52,197 bases of DNA from Chloroflexota bacterium (GTDB lineage Bacteria > Chloroflexota > Limnocylindria > Limnocylindrales > CSP1-4), in contig JAUJNA010000002.1 in assembly GCA_030446555.1 (NCBI GenBank), forward strand, positions 18,140 through 70,336, written 5' to 3'. Both the position numbers and the translations under genes were made by a program. Below the pieces are notes generated by a model, which was not told where the DNA came from, ran no database searches, and saw nothing but the letters and a program-made list of their open reading frames with translations. Numbering within the stretch: the first letter of the stretch is position 1; each line of letters starts with the position of its first letter. Shown piece after piece: positions 7,446 to 16,243 of the stretch.

Positions 7446-9871
7446 TTGGCGGAGTCGAAGCGCAGGTCGAGGCGCTCATACGCCGCGGCCGCCGCGAGCA
7501 ACCGCCGCGCCGCCTCCTCGACCACCTCCGTCGAGCCGCCGGCTGCACCAGCCGTTGCCACGATCGCCTCGCAGCGACCGACGCTCGCTCGTGCCCAGGG
7601 GTGCGCCTGCTCCTCTGCCAGTCGAGCGAGCCGCGCCGTGACCTCCGACGCGCGGCCGGGGTCGCCCGTCTCGACGAGCGCCTCGACGAGCTCGGGCGCG
7701 ACCGGGAAGACCCCCGGATCCTCGACGCCCTCGCGCTGCATATGGTCCCAGACGGCGCCCAGCGCCCCCACGGCGCGACCCGGGTCCCCCGACAGCAGCG
7801 ACGCCATGCCGGCCGCGCGCATCGCCTCCGACCGGTGCCACGCGAATCCGCGAGCGTCCGAGCCCTCGATGGCGGTCGACGCCCATCGCTCGGCGTCGCT
7901 GGCATCGCCGCGACCCACGGCAAGGAAGGCCAGGCAGCGCTCCCGCGCCGGCTCGATCATCAGCCGCCCGCCAGGCGAGTCGTCCCACTCGCCGAGCAGC
8001 TGCTCAGCCGCCGCCCACTCGCCGGCGCGGAGCATCACCTCGGAGAGGCTCAGCCTGAGCCGGTAGGACGCCGTGAGCTCACCGCGCTCCTCGGCCTCGT
8101 GGATCATTCGCGTGAACGTGTCGCGCGCCTGGCGGACCTCGCCACGATGGGCATGGCGCTCGGCGAGCATCCATTCGAACGCGCGCGCGGTGTCGACCGA
8201 CCCCCCGGCGAGCGCCCGCGACCGGTCCAGCAGGTCGTCGATCGGCCTGCCACGGAGGATGCGCGTCCAGCCGACGGCGATGAGCACCTCGCGCTCCGCG
8301 TCGACGCCGGCGGACCGCGCACCGGGCAGCGCCTCTACCGCCCACGATCCCGCCTCCGCGATGCGCTCGACACACGCGACGGCGGTGTAGCGTACGCGCC
8401 GCGCTGCGACGAGGGCGTGGAGCGCCGGGTCAGGCGCGCTCTCGATGAGCGAGCGCTGCAGCAGCTCACCCGCCTCCGCCACCTGCGAGACGGCCAGGCG
8501 TCCGTCCGCGAGCAGCACCAACGCGCGAGCGCGCGACGGTCCGGCCGGCAGGCGATCCGCCTCGGGCTCGAGCAGATCCCTGGCGCGCTGCGGCTCCCCG
8601 GCGACCATGAGGTACTGCGCCAACGTGAGTATCCGCTCGGTCCTTCGGTCGTCTTCCGGGGGCGTCAGGCGGAGTGCATGGTCGGCCAGGGCGACCGCAT
8701 CGTCGGCCGCCCCGCGCAGATGCGCACGGCGTGCGGCATCGTCGAGCGTCGCGGCGAGTCCAGCGTCCGGCCCGTTCGCGGCGACGGCGAGGTGCCGAGC
8801 GGCGAGGTCCTCGTCGCCGACCACCCGTGCCAGCCCGCCATGGACGGCACGCCGCTCCGCGCTCGCGGAGCGCGCCAGCGCCGCGGTGGCCAGCAGTGGG
8901 TGCGCGGCACGGGCGCGCTCGCCGTCCGAGACGAGGACGCCCGCCTCCACGGCCGCCTCGAAGGCCTCCGCGCCGGCCAGCGCGGACAGCTGCGCGACAG
9001 GCAGGTCCCCGCCGACCGCGACCGCGAGAAGCGCATGCCGGACAGGGCGAGGCAACCCGGACACGCGGATGCCGAGCAGGTCCTCGACGGTGTCCGGGAT
9101 CGGGATGTCGTCGCCGATCCACGGCGCGCCCCGTTCGGACAGCGTCCGTCCGAGTGCGAGCAGGAACAGCGGGTTGCCGCGGGTCGCCTCGTGCACACGT
9201 CGCATGGCTCGTCTCGGCAGGCTGAGCGCGAGACGCTCGGCGAGCAGGTGCCTCGCGGCGCCCAGGCTGAGCAGTCCCGGCTCGATGGCCCGGACGTCCA
9301 TTCCGGAGAGTGAGCGGCGGAGCCGCGATGGCACGCCGGCCCGTTCCGCGAGCAGCCACGTCACAGGCTCGTCCGCCAGCCGGCGCGCCGCGACCGCCAA
9401 GGCGTCCTCGCTCGCCGTGTCCAGCCACTGGACGTCGTCGACGGCGATCGCGAGCGGCCCGCGCGCGGCCAAGGCGTGGAGCGCGCCGCGCGTCGCGGCG
9501 GCGATCGACCTCGGCTCCTGTGGCGCTCCGCTCGCCGGCACCCGAAGCAGCGCGACCTCGAGCGCGTGGCGCTGGGGCTCCGGAAGGGCCTCGAGCACCT
9601 CGTCGACCACAGGCTCGATGAGGTCGGCCAGCGCAGCGAGCGGGAGGCGCGTCTCGGCCTCGCCCGGTCGGGCGGTCAGCACCCGATCGCCGCGATCCCG
9701 TGCGGCGGCGACCGCAGTCTCCCAAAGCGTCGTCTTGCCGATACCCGGGGCGCCGACGATCACCAATGCGCGGACGCCGCCCGCCAGCGAGTCGGCGATC
9801 GCCGCGAGTTCCGGGTCGCGCCCGACGACGGCGGCCGGCCGTCCCGTCGTCCCGGTGGCTGGGTCCAGCAC
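7268..9871 (-). CDS. large ATP-binding LuxR-family (LAL/MalT-like) transcriptional regulator, frameshifted before its HTH
   Basis: STAND-type regulator: an N-terminal P-loop ATPase with Walker A VGAPGIGKTTL about residues 39-49 and IAVDDVQWLDTASEDAL as Walker B region about 140-155, then winged-helix and long TPR-like helical repeats rich in Ala/Arg/Glu to about residue 840. The GTG start has GAAGGGG 8 nt upstream. After AAFEDLGSPG the frame goes into RPPRCRAAS and stops, whereas the LuxR HTH lies in the neighbouring frame beyond a run of eight C. As written, the protein would bind ATP and ligand but not DNA. Either the C-tract is miscounted or it is a slippage site. Its promoter region has a 12-bp palindrome. 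Likely targets include itself and the methyltransferase downstream. Confidence 0.82.
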   Translation of the reverse strand: MLDPATGTTGRPAAVVGRDPELAAIADSLAGGVRALVIVGAPGIGKTTLWETAVAAARDRGDRVLTARPGEAETRLPLAALADLIEPVVDEVLEALPEPQRHALEVALLRVPASGAPQEPRSIAAATRGALHALAARGPLAIAVDDVQWLDTASEDALAVAARRLADEPVTWLLAERAGVPSRLRRSLSGMDVRAIEPGLLSLGAARHLLAERLALSLPRRAMRRVHEATRGNPLFLLALGRTLSERGAPWIGDDIPIPDTVEDLLGIRVSGLPRPVRHALLAVAVGGDLPVAQLSALAGAEAFEAAVEAGVLVSDGERARAAHPLLATAALARSASAERRAVHGGLARVVGDEDLAARHLAVAANGPDAGLAATLDDAARRAHLRGAADDAVALADHALRLTPPEDDRRTERILTLAQYLMVAGEPQRARDLLEPEADRLPAGPSRARALVLLADGRLAVSQVAEAGELLQRSLIESAPDPALHALVAARRVRYTAVACVERIAEAGSWAVEALPGARSAGVDAEREVLIAVGWTRILRGRPIDDLLDRSRALAGGSVDTARAFEWMLAERHAHRGEVRQARDTFTRMIHEAEERGELTASYRLRLSLSEVMLRAGEWAAAEQLLGEWDDSPGGRLMIEPARERCLAFLAVGRGDASDAERWASTAIEGSDARGFAWHRSEAMRAAGMASLLSGDPGRAVGALGAVWDHMQREGVEDPGVFPVAPELVEALVETGDPGRASEVTARLARLAEEQAHPWARASVGRCEAIVATAGAAGGSTEVVEEAARRLLAAAAAYERLDLRFDSAKCLLILGRAERRARRWGAARRTLERAAAAFEDLGSPGGRRARVRSSPGPARPPRCRAAS

Positions 9872-9903
9872 AGCGGATCCCCTTCAGCGTCGACTCTCGA
9901 CAC

Positions 9904-9915
9904 GCTATGCATAGC
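9904..9915. promoter_or_regulatory. 12-bp perfect palindrome upstream of the LuxR-type regulator
   Basis: gctatgcatagc, a perfect inverted repeat and an AT-rich island in a very GC-rich region, centred about 38 nt before the regulator's GTG start. It could be an operator overlapping the promoter of that gene. Confidence 0.45.
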
Positions 9916-10234
9916 ACACGCGACCTAGGCGCCCTCTCACCGAGCGCGGAGGTGCTGCGCGCGACCGCGCGCCCGGGGTGCCGCGACGGCCTCGTCGGCG
10001 CCCCGCGGCCAAGGACGATGGACCGGATCGGCCTGGTGGCCACCCGACCGTGACGGACGGGTACGCAGTCCTACTGGAACGGTCGAGCGGGGGACGGGAT
10101 CTCACCGGGCGGCTGCTCCCGTAGCTGACGCCGCGATGAGCGGACGCAAGCTCCCCCGACACGACCCCGGGACCCCATCGCCGCTGGCCGACCCGCCCTG
10201 GGGAGGCCGCGCAGGCGCCCACCGGTCGGCCGAA
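9916..10234. other. divergent intergenic region, no gene supported
   Basis: About 320 nt between the LuxR-type regulator (leftward) and trpS (rightward). Open frames here give only Arg/Pro/Ser-rich translations with no recognisable family. No T-box or tRNA-like structure is evident before trpS; the only signal seen is the TAGACT hexamer at its right end. Confidence 0.6.
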
Positions 10235-10240
10235 TAGACT
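10235..10240 (+). promoter_or_regulatory. -10 box (TAGACT) of trpS, leaderless spacing
   Basis: TAGACT followed by 7 nt and the trpS ATG. With the usual distance from -10 box to transcription start, the transcript would begin at or next to the start codon. Confidence 0.55.
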
Positions 10241-10247
10241 CTAGAAG

Positions 10248-11288
10248 ATGACGACGTCCGACGCCACGGCTCCGCCGGCTGCCGCGAGCGGCGCCCGCGT
10301 CTTCAGCGGCGTGCGACCGACCGGCCTTCCCCACATCGGCAACTACCTGGGCGCCTTCCGCAACTACCTGGCGATGCAGGACGAGCACGAGGCGATCTAC
10401 TGCATCGTCGACTACCACGCACTCTCCACCACGCACGACGCGGCGCTCATCAGTCGCAACACCCACGAGATGGCCCTGGGACTCCTCTCGCTGGGCCTGG
10501 ATCCCGAGCGTGCCGTCCTCTTCCGCCAGTCGGACCGCCCCGAGCATGCCGAGCTGGCCTACCTCCTCTCGACCGTGGTCCCGGTCTCGTGGGTGGAGCG
10601 GACGCCGTCGTTCAAGGAGAAGAAGCGAAGCCAACCGGACGACGTCAACCACGCGTTGCTCACCTATCCGGTCCTCCAGACGGCGGACATCGCCATCTAC
10701 CACGCTCGGTACGTCCCGGTGGGCACCGACCAGGCGGCTCATCTCGAGCTGGCGCGGGAGATCGTCCGCGCCTGGAACGCCCGCTACGGAGACTTCTTCG
10801 TGGAGCCCGCCGCGGTGTTCACCGACTCGCCGCTCATCAAGGGCACGGACGGTGCCCAGAAGATGGGCAAGTCGCTGGGTAACACCATCGACATCTTCGC
10901 CGACGAGCAGACCCTCCGGAAGCAGGTCATGGGCATGGTCACTGACACGCAGCGCATCCTGCGCACCGATCCGGGCCGCCCGGAGGTCTGTAACGTCTGT
11001 CAGTTGCACCGACTGTTCGGCGACGACTACGAGACCATCTGGGAGGGCGAGCGGACCGCCCGCACCGGGTGTGTCGATACCAAGCGCCTGCTCGCCGACC
11101 GGATCCTCGCCCACTTCGCCGAGGCACGCGAGCGGCGGCTCGAGAGCTGGAGTCGCGACCCGGTCACGTGGAGGAGGTGCTGCGCGCCGGCGCGGAGCGA
11201 CTGGCTCCGCTGGCCCGCGAGACACTCCGCGAGACGCACGAACGGATGGGTCTGGGCGGAAGATGACTCGCGGGGCCTGCGCCGGTGA
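10248..11288 (+). CDS. trpS: tryptophanyl-tRNA synthetase, C-terminal frameshift
   Basis: Class I aminoacyl-tRNA synthetase that charges tRNA-Trp, a cytoplasmic and normally essential enzyme. The signatures are intact: SGVRPTGLPHIGNYLGA (HIGH motif about residue 29) and KMGKSLGN (KMSKS motif about residue 205), followed by the VCNVCQLHRLF region. Up to RERRLE the protein is normal; after that the frame reads into SWSRDPVTWRRCC and ends 8 codons later than it should. The expected end (LESRPGHVEEVLRAGAERL, then ETLRETHERMGLGG) lies in the frame two bases over and stops at 11266. Removing two bases (AG) from cgagagctgg at 11141-11150 restores the family-typical end. Because the enzyme is essential, a sequence error or a very recent mutation is likelier than a functional variant. 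Start supported by the TAGACT box 7 nt upstream. Confidence 0.9.
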   Translation: MTTSDATAPPAAASGARVFSGVRPTGLPHIGNYLGAFRNYLAMQDEHEAIYCIVDYHALSTTHDAALISRNTHEMALGLLSLGLDPERAVLFRQSDRPEHAELAYLLSTVVPVSWVERTPSFKEKKRSQPDDVNHALLTYPVLQTADIAIYHARYVPVGTDQAAHLELAREIVRAWNARYGDFFVEPAAVFTDSPLIKGTDGAQKMGKSLGNTIDIFADEQTLRKQVMGMVTDTQRILRTDPGRPEVCNVCQLHRLFGDDYETIWEGERTARTGCVDTKRLLADRILAHFAEARERRLESWSRDPVTWRRCCAPARSDWLRWPARHSARRTNGWVWAEDDSRGLRR

Positions 11289-11316
11289 CCCCGGGCCGGA
11301 CCGAGCCGGCCCACGC

Positions 11317-11322
11317 TAGACT
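11317..11322 (+). promoter_or_regulatory. -10 box (TAGACT) of the AI-2E family permease gene
   Basis: GCTAGACT, then 7 nt, then ATG: same hexamer and spacing as trpS. It argues for the ATG at 11330 as the start and not the upstream GTG at 11285. Confidence 0.5.
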
Positions 11323-11329
11323 CCTGACG

Positions 11330-12673
11330 ATGGCGGGTCGCACTCTCCTGCCCGAATCCGAGCATCGCTGGCTGCACGCCCTGCTGGTGCTGGGCACCTT
11401 GCTCGTCGGCTTCTACCTGCTCGGCCAGGTGGCCGGTGTGGTCCTCTTCTTCAGCGACGTCCTCTTCATCCTCGCGATGTCGTGGCTGCTGGCATTCGTG
11501 CTGTCACCGGTCGTCTCGCTCCTGCTGCGCGCCTTTCCGGCATTGCCGCGAGGCCTCGCTACGATCCTGGTCTACGCCGTGCTGTTCCTGGCCCTGACGG
11601 CGATCGTCGTGGTGGTGGCGGGCAGCCTCGCCACGTCGATCGCCGGCTTCGTGACCGAGCTGCCCAGCCTCAGCGCGCGGCTTCCCGAGATGCTCGCGCC
11701 GTGGGAGGACCGCCTGGCGGCCTTCGGATTGCGTGTCGAGTTGGTGGCCCTCGCCCGATCGACCCTCGCCGGCCTTGGAAGCCTCGGGACCGACCTCGTA
11801 CGGCCGTTGACCGACCTGGCGCTGGCGAGCCTGGGCGCCATCGGCAACCTCATGCTCATCGTCTTCCTGTCGCTCTTCATCCTCATCGACAAGGATCGCA
11901 TGGTGGCCTTCGTGAACCGACTGGTGCCACCGCGCTGGGCGGACGAGGCGCGACTGTTCGAGACGAGCGTGGCCAGCTCGTTCGGCGGCTTCATGCGTGG
12001 GCAGGCCATCCAGGGCGTCATCTATGCCGCCTTCGCCGTCTTCGCGCACCTGGCCTTCGGCCTGGACTACACGGCTGCATCCGCGGGCCTGGTGGGCCTG
12101 CTCCAGACCCTGCCGTTCTTCGGGCCTTTCGCATCTTGGGCACCGCCCGTCGTGGTCGCGGCATTGACGCGGCCCGATGCGCTCATCCCTGCCTTCATCG
12201 TCATGGCCATCGGCTGGTTCGTGGTCATGAACATCGTGCAGCCCCGCGTGATGGCCAGCTCGGTAGGCATCCACCCCGTCGTCGTGCTGGCATCGGTGCT
12301 CATCGGGCTCAAGCTGTACGGCGTGATGGGCGCCATCTTCGCGGTCCCGGTGGCGGCGGTGATCTCCGCCTTCTTCTTCCACTACCTGAACCGCAACAGC
12401 GGGGCACCGCGGGACGTGACCTCGCGGGCGGTGCGGCGCGTGGAGCAGCGCGAAGGTCGGCGCATCCGCGTGCCAGGCGCACCCTCGATCCCAGGCATCG
12501 CACCGGTGGCGGGTGCTGATCGGTCCGCGTCGCGCCCCGGCGTGGAGCGGCGATCACTGCTGCCGCAACGGCCCATGGCGCGGCCGCGCTCGGACGACAG
12601 CCGCGAGACCGGGCCGGTACCGGCGGAGGGACAGACCGCCATCACCGACGCTGCGCCCGATCCGGCACCGTGA
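11330..12673 (+). CDS. AI-2E family transporter (TqsA/PerM-like permease)
   Basis: Polytopic membrane protein of the AI-2E exporter/PerM superfamily; substrates of this family are mostly unproven. The 447-aa product starts MAGRTLLPESEHRW. Three transmembrane segments fall within about residues 20-115 (LLVLGTLLVGFYLLGQ, LFILAMSWLLAFVLSPVVSL, ILVYAVLFLALTAIVVVV), then a central hydrophilic region, then a C-terminal bundle including LMLIVFLSLFILIDKDRMV and the family stretch GLDYTAASAGLVGLLQTLPFFGPF. A final segment IGLKLYGVMGAIFAVPVAAV is followed by about 90 residues of polar, Arg/Pro-rich cytoplasmic tail. A GTG at 11285 would add 15 residues and overlap the frameshifted trpS end; I prefer the ATG because of its promoter spacing. 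The stop overlaps the surE GTG. Confidence 0.85.
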   Translation: MAGRTLLPESEHRWLHALLVLGTLLVGFYLLGQVAGVVLFFSDVLFILAMSWLLAFVLSPVVSLLLRAFPALPRGLATILVYAVLFLALTAIVVVVAGSLATSIAGFVTELPSLSARLPEMLAPWEDRLAAFGLRVELVALARSTLAGLGSLGTDLVRPLTDLALASLGAIGNLMLIVFLSLFILIDKDRMVAFVNRLVPPRWADEARLFETSVASSFGGFMRGQAIQGVIYAAFAVFAHLAFGLDYTAASAGLVGLLQTLPFFGPFASWAPPVVVAALTRPDALIPAFIVMAIGWFVVMNIVQPRVMASSVGIHPVVVLASVLIGLKLYGVMGAIFAVPVAAVISAFFFHYLNRNSGAPRDVTSRAVRRVEQREGRRIRVPGAPSIPGIAPVAGADRSASRPGVERRSLLPQRPMARPRSDDSRETGPVPAEGQTAITDAAPDPAP

Positions 12674-13734
12674 CCGATCAGCGGCACGATCACGAGGCAC
12701 GCTCGCCGAGGGCAGCTACGCCCGGGGACGACGGGCAGCGCGCCGGGCGGCGTCTCGAACGGCGTGCCATGGACCGTGAGTACGGCGAGCCCCTCGCGAT
12801 CGGCGATCGCCCGGTCCAGGCGCCTCGGGCGCGACCTCCGACCGCTCGCCCGCTCTCGGAGTGGACATCCCGCCCACGCATCCTGGTGACGAACGATGAC
12901 GGGATCGAATCACGGGGACTGCTCTCGCTGGCCCAGGCGCTGCAGCCGCTGGGCGAGGTCTACGTCGTGGCGCCCGAGACGAACCAATCGGCCGTAGGCC
13001 GCCAGAAGACGTTCATGCGTCCGCTGCGGGTGCGCGAACGTACCCTGGCCGATGGCTCGACCGGGTGGTCGGTCGACGGGTCACCCACCGACGCGGTGAG
13101 CCTGGCGTTCCTGGGCTACTTCGAAGTCGGCTTCGACCTGGTCGCCTCGGGCATCAACTACGGGGCAAACCTGGGCGACGATGTGACCTATTCGGGAACC
13201 GTCAGCGCGGCCATGGAGGCGGTGATCAACGACTGCCCGGCCTTCGCGATCTCGCAGGAGTACTACGAGCACCCCGACTTCACCCTCGCGGGCCGGGTGG
13301 CGCACCTGGCGGCGGTCAACATCCTCGAGCACGGCCTGGCTCCCGGAGAGCTCATCAACATCAACGTCCCGGCCATCGCCGCCGATGAGTGCGAGGGGAT
13401 CGAGGTCACCCGGATGGGCAAGCGGATCTACCAGGACGAGCTCATCGAGCGGCTGGATCCGCGCGGCATCCCGTACTACTGGATCGGCGGCCCCCCACCG
13501 TCCGGGGTCGCCGAGGAAGGCACCGACTTCGCGGCCGTGGTGAACGGGCGGATCGCGATCACGCCCATCCAGCTCGATCTCACCGCTCGCCGGCTGCTGA
13601 CCCGTCTCCGGAGCTGGCCCTGGGCGCTGCCGGCACGGCCGACGCCGCCGGCGGCGGTCGTCGAGACACCCACCGAGGCAGCCGTGGACGAGGCCGTCAC
13701 GGCGCAGGCCGAGCCGACCGCCGAGCGACGCTGA
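12670..13734 (+). CDS. surE: 5'-nucleotidase SurE, with N-terminal extension
   Basis: Metal-dependent phosphatase acting on nucleoside 5'- and 3'-monophosphates, in the cytoplasm. The core begins RPRILVTNDDGIESRGL (Asp pair binds metal) and continues with VVAPETNQSAVG, STGWSVDGSPTDAVSLAF, ASGINYGANLGDDVTYSGTVSAAMEA and ELININVPA, all typical. SurE normally starts at the RILVTNDDG strand. Here the GTG that overlaps the permease stop (GTGA) adds about 73 residues rich in Arg/Pro, and an ATG at 12769 adds 40. Either extension would be unusual; the overlap favours the GTG through coupled translation. The C-terminus also carries about 40 Ala/Pro-rich residues. Enzyme identity is secure; the start is not. 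Confidence 0.9.
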   Translation: MTDQRHDHEARSPRAATPGDDGQRAGRRLERRAMDREYGEPLAIGDRPVQAPRARPPTARPLSEWTSRPRILVTNDDGIESRGLLSLAQALQPLGEVYVVAPETNQSAVGRQKTFMRPLRVRERTLADGSTGWSVDGSPTDAVSLAFLGYFEVGFDLVASGINYGANLGDDVTYSGTVSAAMEAVINDCPAFAISQEYYEHPDFTLAGRVAHLAAVNILEHGLAPGELININVPAIAADECEGIEVTRMGKRIYQDELIERLDPRGIPYYWIGGPPPSGVAEEGTDFAAVVNGRIAITPIQLDLTARRLLTRLRSWPWALPARPTPPAAVVETPTEAAVDEAVTAQAEPTAERR

Positions 13735-13748
13735 CCGTCGGCGGCGGC

Positions 13749-14621
13749 CTATGGCTGGCTGGTGACGGCCAGGTCGCCGTTCGAGGTGTCCGCTCGGATC
13801 CGGACGGGCGGATCGTCGCCCACGCTCCCGATGAGCGAGTCGTCACCCACCGTGAGGTCGGGAAAGACGGTCGAGACGCTGCCGTTGGAGGTGCGACCCT
13901 CCACCGTGAACTCGGCGTCACCCGGCAGAGCCAGCTTGATGGATGCGTTGGAGGTGCGGAACGTATGGCTGCCCTCGGCCGGGGTACCGCTGAAGGTGAT
14001 GGCGCCGTTGGAGGTCTCCGCGGTCACCAGCGCCTCCTGGGCGTCGATGATGTCGAGCGCTCCGTTCGAGGTCCGCAGCTGCAGCCGACCGCTCGCTCCG
14101 TTGACGGTGAGCGGCCCGTTGGATGTCTCGGCATCCACGCCCCTGCCACCGCGGATCATGACCCCGCCGTTGGACGTCCTCGCGATGATCGCTCCCGTCA
14201 CGTTCGCCGATTCGATGCGATCGTTGGAGGTGCGCAGCTCGAGCGATGAATCGATGGGCACGGCGAGCTCCAGGTCGGCGCCGCTGTTGCCCACGCTGGT
14301 GGGCTGGTCCAGGCGGCGGACGGCGATGATCACTCGCCCGGGCTCCTGGCTGATGTCCAGCTGGACCTGTCGCAGGTCGCGCTCGGCGTCAGCCTGGTTG
14401 GTGCCCGACCCCCGAAGGACGGCGCGGACGTCGATCTGCGTGTCGCCACCGGTCACCACGCCGATACGCCCGTTGAACGTCTCTACGACGACGCGTGGGC
14501 CTCGCTCCACCGTCCGCTGCTCCTGGACGATCCTGCTGGCCACGACCGTGCCGGTGATGGTGCATCCGAGCGCGGACACGGCGATGGTGGCGCCCAGGGC
14601 GAGCAACGTCGCGATACGCAT
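13749..14621 (-). CDS. DUF4097-type TSNG-repeat lipoprotein
   Basis: Predicted lipoprotein of unknown function. The ATG overlaps the stop of the upstream oxidoreductase (TGATG). The 290-aa product has a signal segment MRIATLLALGATIAVSALGC with lipobox Cys at residue 20, then ERGPRVVVETFNGRIGVVTGG and a run of short strands in which (R/E/D)TSN(G) recurs eight times at about 17-25 residue spacing. That regular pattern is characteristic of DUF4097-type proteins, which are predicted to fold as a right-handed beta-helix. Convergent with surE, 14 nt apart. It is co-transcribed with two FAD oxidoreductases, so it may act with them, but nothing in the sequence defines its role. Confidence 0.83.
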   Translation of the reverse strand: MRIATLLALGATIAVSALGCTITGTVVASRIVQEQRTVERGPRVVVETFNGRIGVVTGGDTQIDVRAVLRGSGTNQADAERDLRQVQLDISQEPGRVIIAVRRLDQPTSVGNSGADLELAVPIDSSLELRTSNDRIESANVTGAIIARTSNGGVMIRGGRGVDAETSNGPLTVNGASGRLQLRTSNGALDIIDAQEALVTAETSNGAITFSGTPAEGSHTFRTSNASIKLALPGDAEFTVEGRTSNGSVSTVFPDLTVGDDSLIGSVGDDPPVRIRADTSNGDLAVTSQP

Positions 14622-16243
14622 CACGGTCTCCGCCGCCGGTCGGCGATGATCTCGCGCGCCGCGTTGCGGCCGGGCCATCCGGTGACGCCGCCGCCCGGAT
14701 GGGCGCCCGAGCCGCACAGGTAGAGCCCTTCGACGGGCAGCCGGTAGCGCGCGAAGCCGAGCATCGGGCGCCTCGCGAACCACTGGTCCAGTGCCGGCTC
14801 ACCGTGGAGCGGGTGCCCCTCGGTCAGGCCGTAGCCGCGCTCCAGGTCGAGCGGCGTCACCACCCTGCGCCCCACGATGAGGCGGCCGATCCCTGGCGCG
14901 ACCGCCTCCAGCTCGGCCACGACCGCATCGCCCAGCGCCTCGCGCTCCGTGTCCCAGCTCTTCCCGTCCCGCCGGTGGTAGGGCGTGCCCTGCACGAGGA
15001 TGCTCATCACGTGGCGTGCCTGGGCGCCCGGCTGCACGAGCGACGCGTCGATGAGCGAGGGGATGGTCGCCTCCAGGAGCGGGTGCTCGGCCAGGCGGCC
15101 CGCCTTGACCGAATCGGCGGCGCGATCGAGGGCCCCCACCGACGGTAGCACCAGGATCCGCCCGCGAGTGCGCGACCCGTCCGCTGCACCGTCCATCCCG
15201 GTGAAGGCCGGCAGGTCGGCCAGCGCGAGGTCCACCTTGGAGACCGAGCCCTTCTGTCGAAGGTTGCCCACCTGCCAGCCCAGCAGGGGACCCAGCATCG
15301 CGGGATCGACGAGCTCCAGCAGGGTGCGCTTGGGGTCCAGGCCCGAAACGATGGTGCCGGCGTGGATCTCGCGGCCATCGCTCAGCACCACTCCCGACGC
15401 GCGGTCGTCACGGATCGCGATCGAACGCGCCTCGGCGCTCGTCCAGATCGTGCAGCCGAACCCGCGTGCCGCCGAGGCCAGTCCTTCGGCCAGCGCTCCC
15501 GGGCCACCCCGCACGAAGACGGCATCACCGGCGGCACCGCTCCCCGTCCTCGCCGAGTCGGCGAGGAACGACTGGCTCGTGCCGGCATCGCGAGGACCGA
15601 GCGAGGAATAGCGGACGCCGCGCCACGCCAGGGCCGCCCGAAGCTCCGGGGATGTGAACCAGTCCTCGAGATGGTCGGCGATGGGCATGGGCAGGACGCG
15701 CAACAGCGCGCGACCGTGGACCGCTCCCAGCCCGCGATACCGCACGCCCAGGCGGAGCCCCGTCAACGCATCGGCGATGCCGGGCCGGCTCGGGTCCGGT
15801 GGGGTCATCGCCATGAGACGCCCGAGGAGGCCGGACAGGGCGCGGGTCTGCGTGTCGAACTCGCGGTAGCGGGCGGCGTCGGCCGCGGAAAGGTCCGCCA
15901 GTCCCTGGGCCGTCCGGTCGGGGTCGCCCCACAGCGTGAGAGGCCGGGCATCGGGTGACAGCGCGAGCATCCGGGCGTCGGGCTGGACCAGGCGCACTCG
16001 GTGGCCTCGCAGGTCCAGGTCGCGCGCGATCGTCGGAGCCAGGCGGCCCACCGCGTGCGCCAGATCCGGGACACGGACGCCGGCCATGAGTTCGTGCGTC
16101 CCCACGGCGCCCCCCACGTGCTCCCGTCGCTCGACGAGGAGCGTGCGCAGCCCATCCCGCGCCAAGTACGCGGCGCAGACGAGCCCGTTGTGCCCACCCC
16201 CGACCACGATCGCGTCGTAGCGAGCGCTCGGGGCTGCCGTCAC
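14621..16243 (-). CDS. NAD(P)/FAD-dependent oxidoreductase, phytoene desaturase family (copy 2)
   Basis: Flavoprotein of the phytoene-desaturase/amine-oxidase fold. The GTG start overlaps the stop of the first copy (GTGA). The 540-aa protein has the dinucleotide-binding motif YDAIVVGGGHNGLVCAAYLA at residues 9-28, LLVERREHVGG for the ribose-binding Glu, and the C-terminal FAD-contact stretch YLCGSGAHPGGGVTGWPGR. It is about 25-30% like its upstream neighbour by eye, so the pair is an old duplication. Such pairs have been annotated as PYROXD2-like or carotenoid-like desaturases. No carotenoid genes (crtB, crtE) are in the window, so a carotenoid role is not supported. The TSNG lipoprotein follows directly. 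Confidence 0.85.
   Translation of the reverse strand: MTAAPSARYDAIVVGGGHNGLVCAAYLARDGLRTLLVERREHVGGAVGTHELMAGVRVPDLAHAVGRLAPTIARDLDLRGHRVRLVQPDARMLALSPDARPLTLWGDPDRTAQGLADLSAADAARYREFDTQTRALSGLLGRLMAMTPPDPSRPGIADALTGLRLGVRYRGLGAVHGRALLRVLPMPIADHLEDWFTSPELRAALAWRGVRYSSLGPRDAGTSQSFLADSARTGSGAAGDAVFVRGGPGALAEGLASAARGFGCTIWTSAEARSIAIRDDRASGVVLSDGREIHAGTIVSGLDPKRTLLELVDPAMLGPLLGWQVGNLRQKGSVSKVDLALADLPAFTGMDGAADGSRTRGRILVLPSVGALDRAADSVKAGRLAEHPLLEATIPSLIDASLVQPGAQARHVMSILVQGTPYHRRDGKSWDTEREALGDAVVAELEAVAPGIGRLIVGRRVVTPLDLERGYGLTEGHPLHGEPALDQWFARRPMLGFARYRLPVEGLYLCGSGAHPGGGVTGWPGRNAAREIIADRRRRP

Noticed and set aside
6492-9914. Long plus-strand open frames opposite the methyltransferase and LuxR-type gene
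   Set aside because: Arg/Ala/Ser-rich antisense frames created by high GC in the third codon position.
9916-10247. T-box or attenuator before trpS
   Set aside because: No T-box sequence, no Trp-rich leader peptide and no terminator/antiterminator pair seen.
10071-11225. Minus-strand open frame opposite trpS
   Set aside because: Antisense of the trpS motifs; His/Arg-rich and unlike any protein I know.
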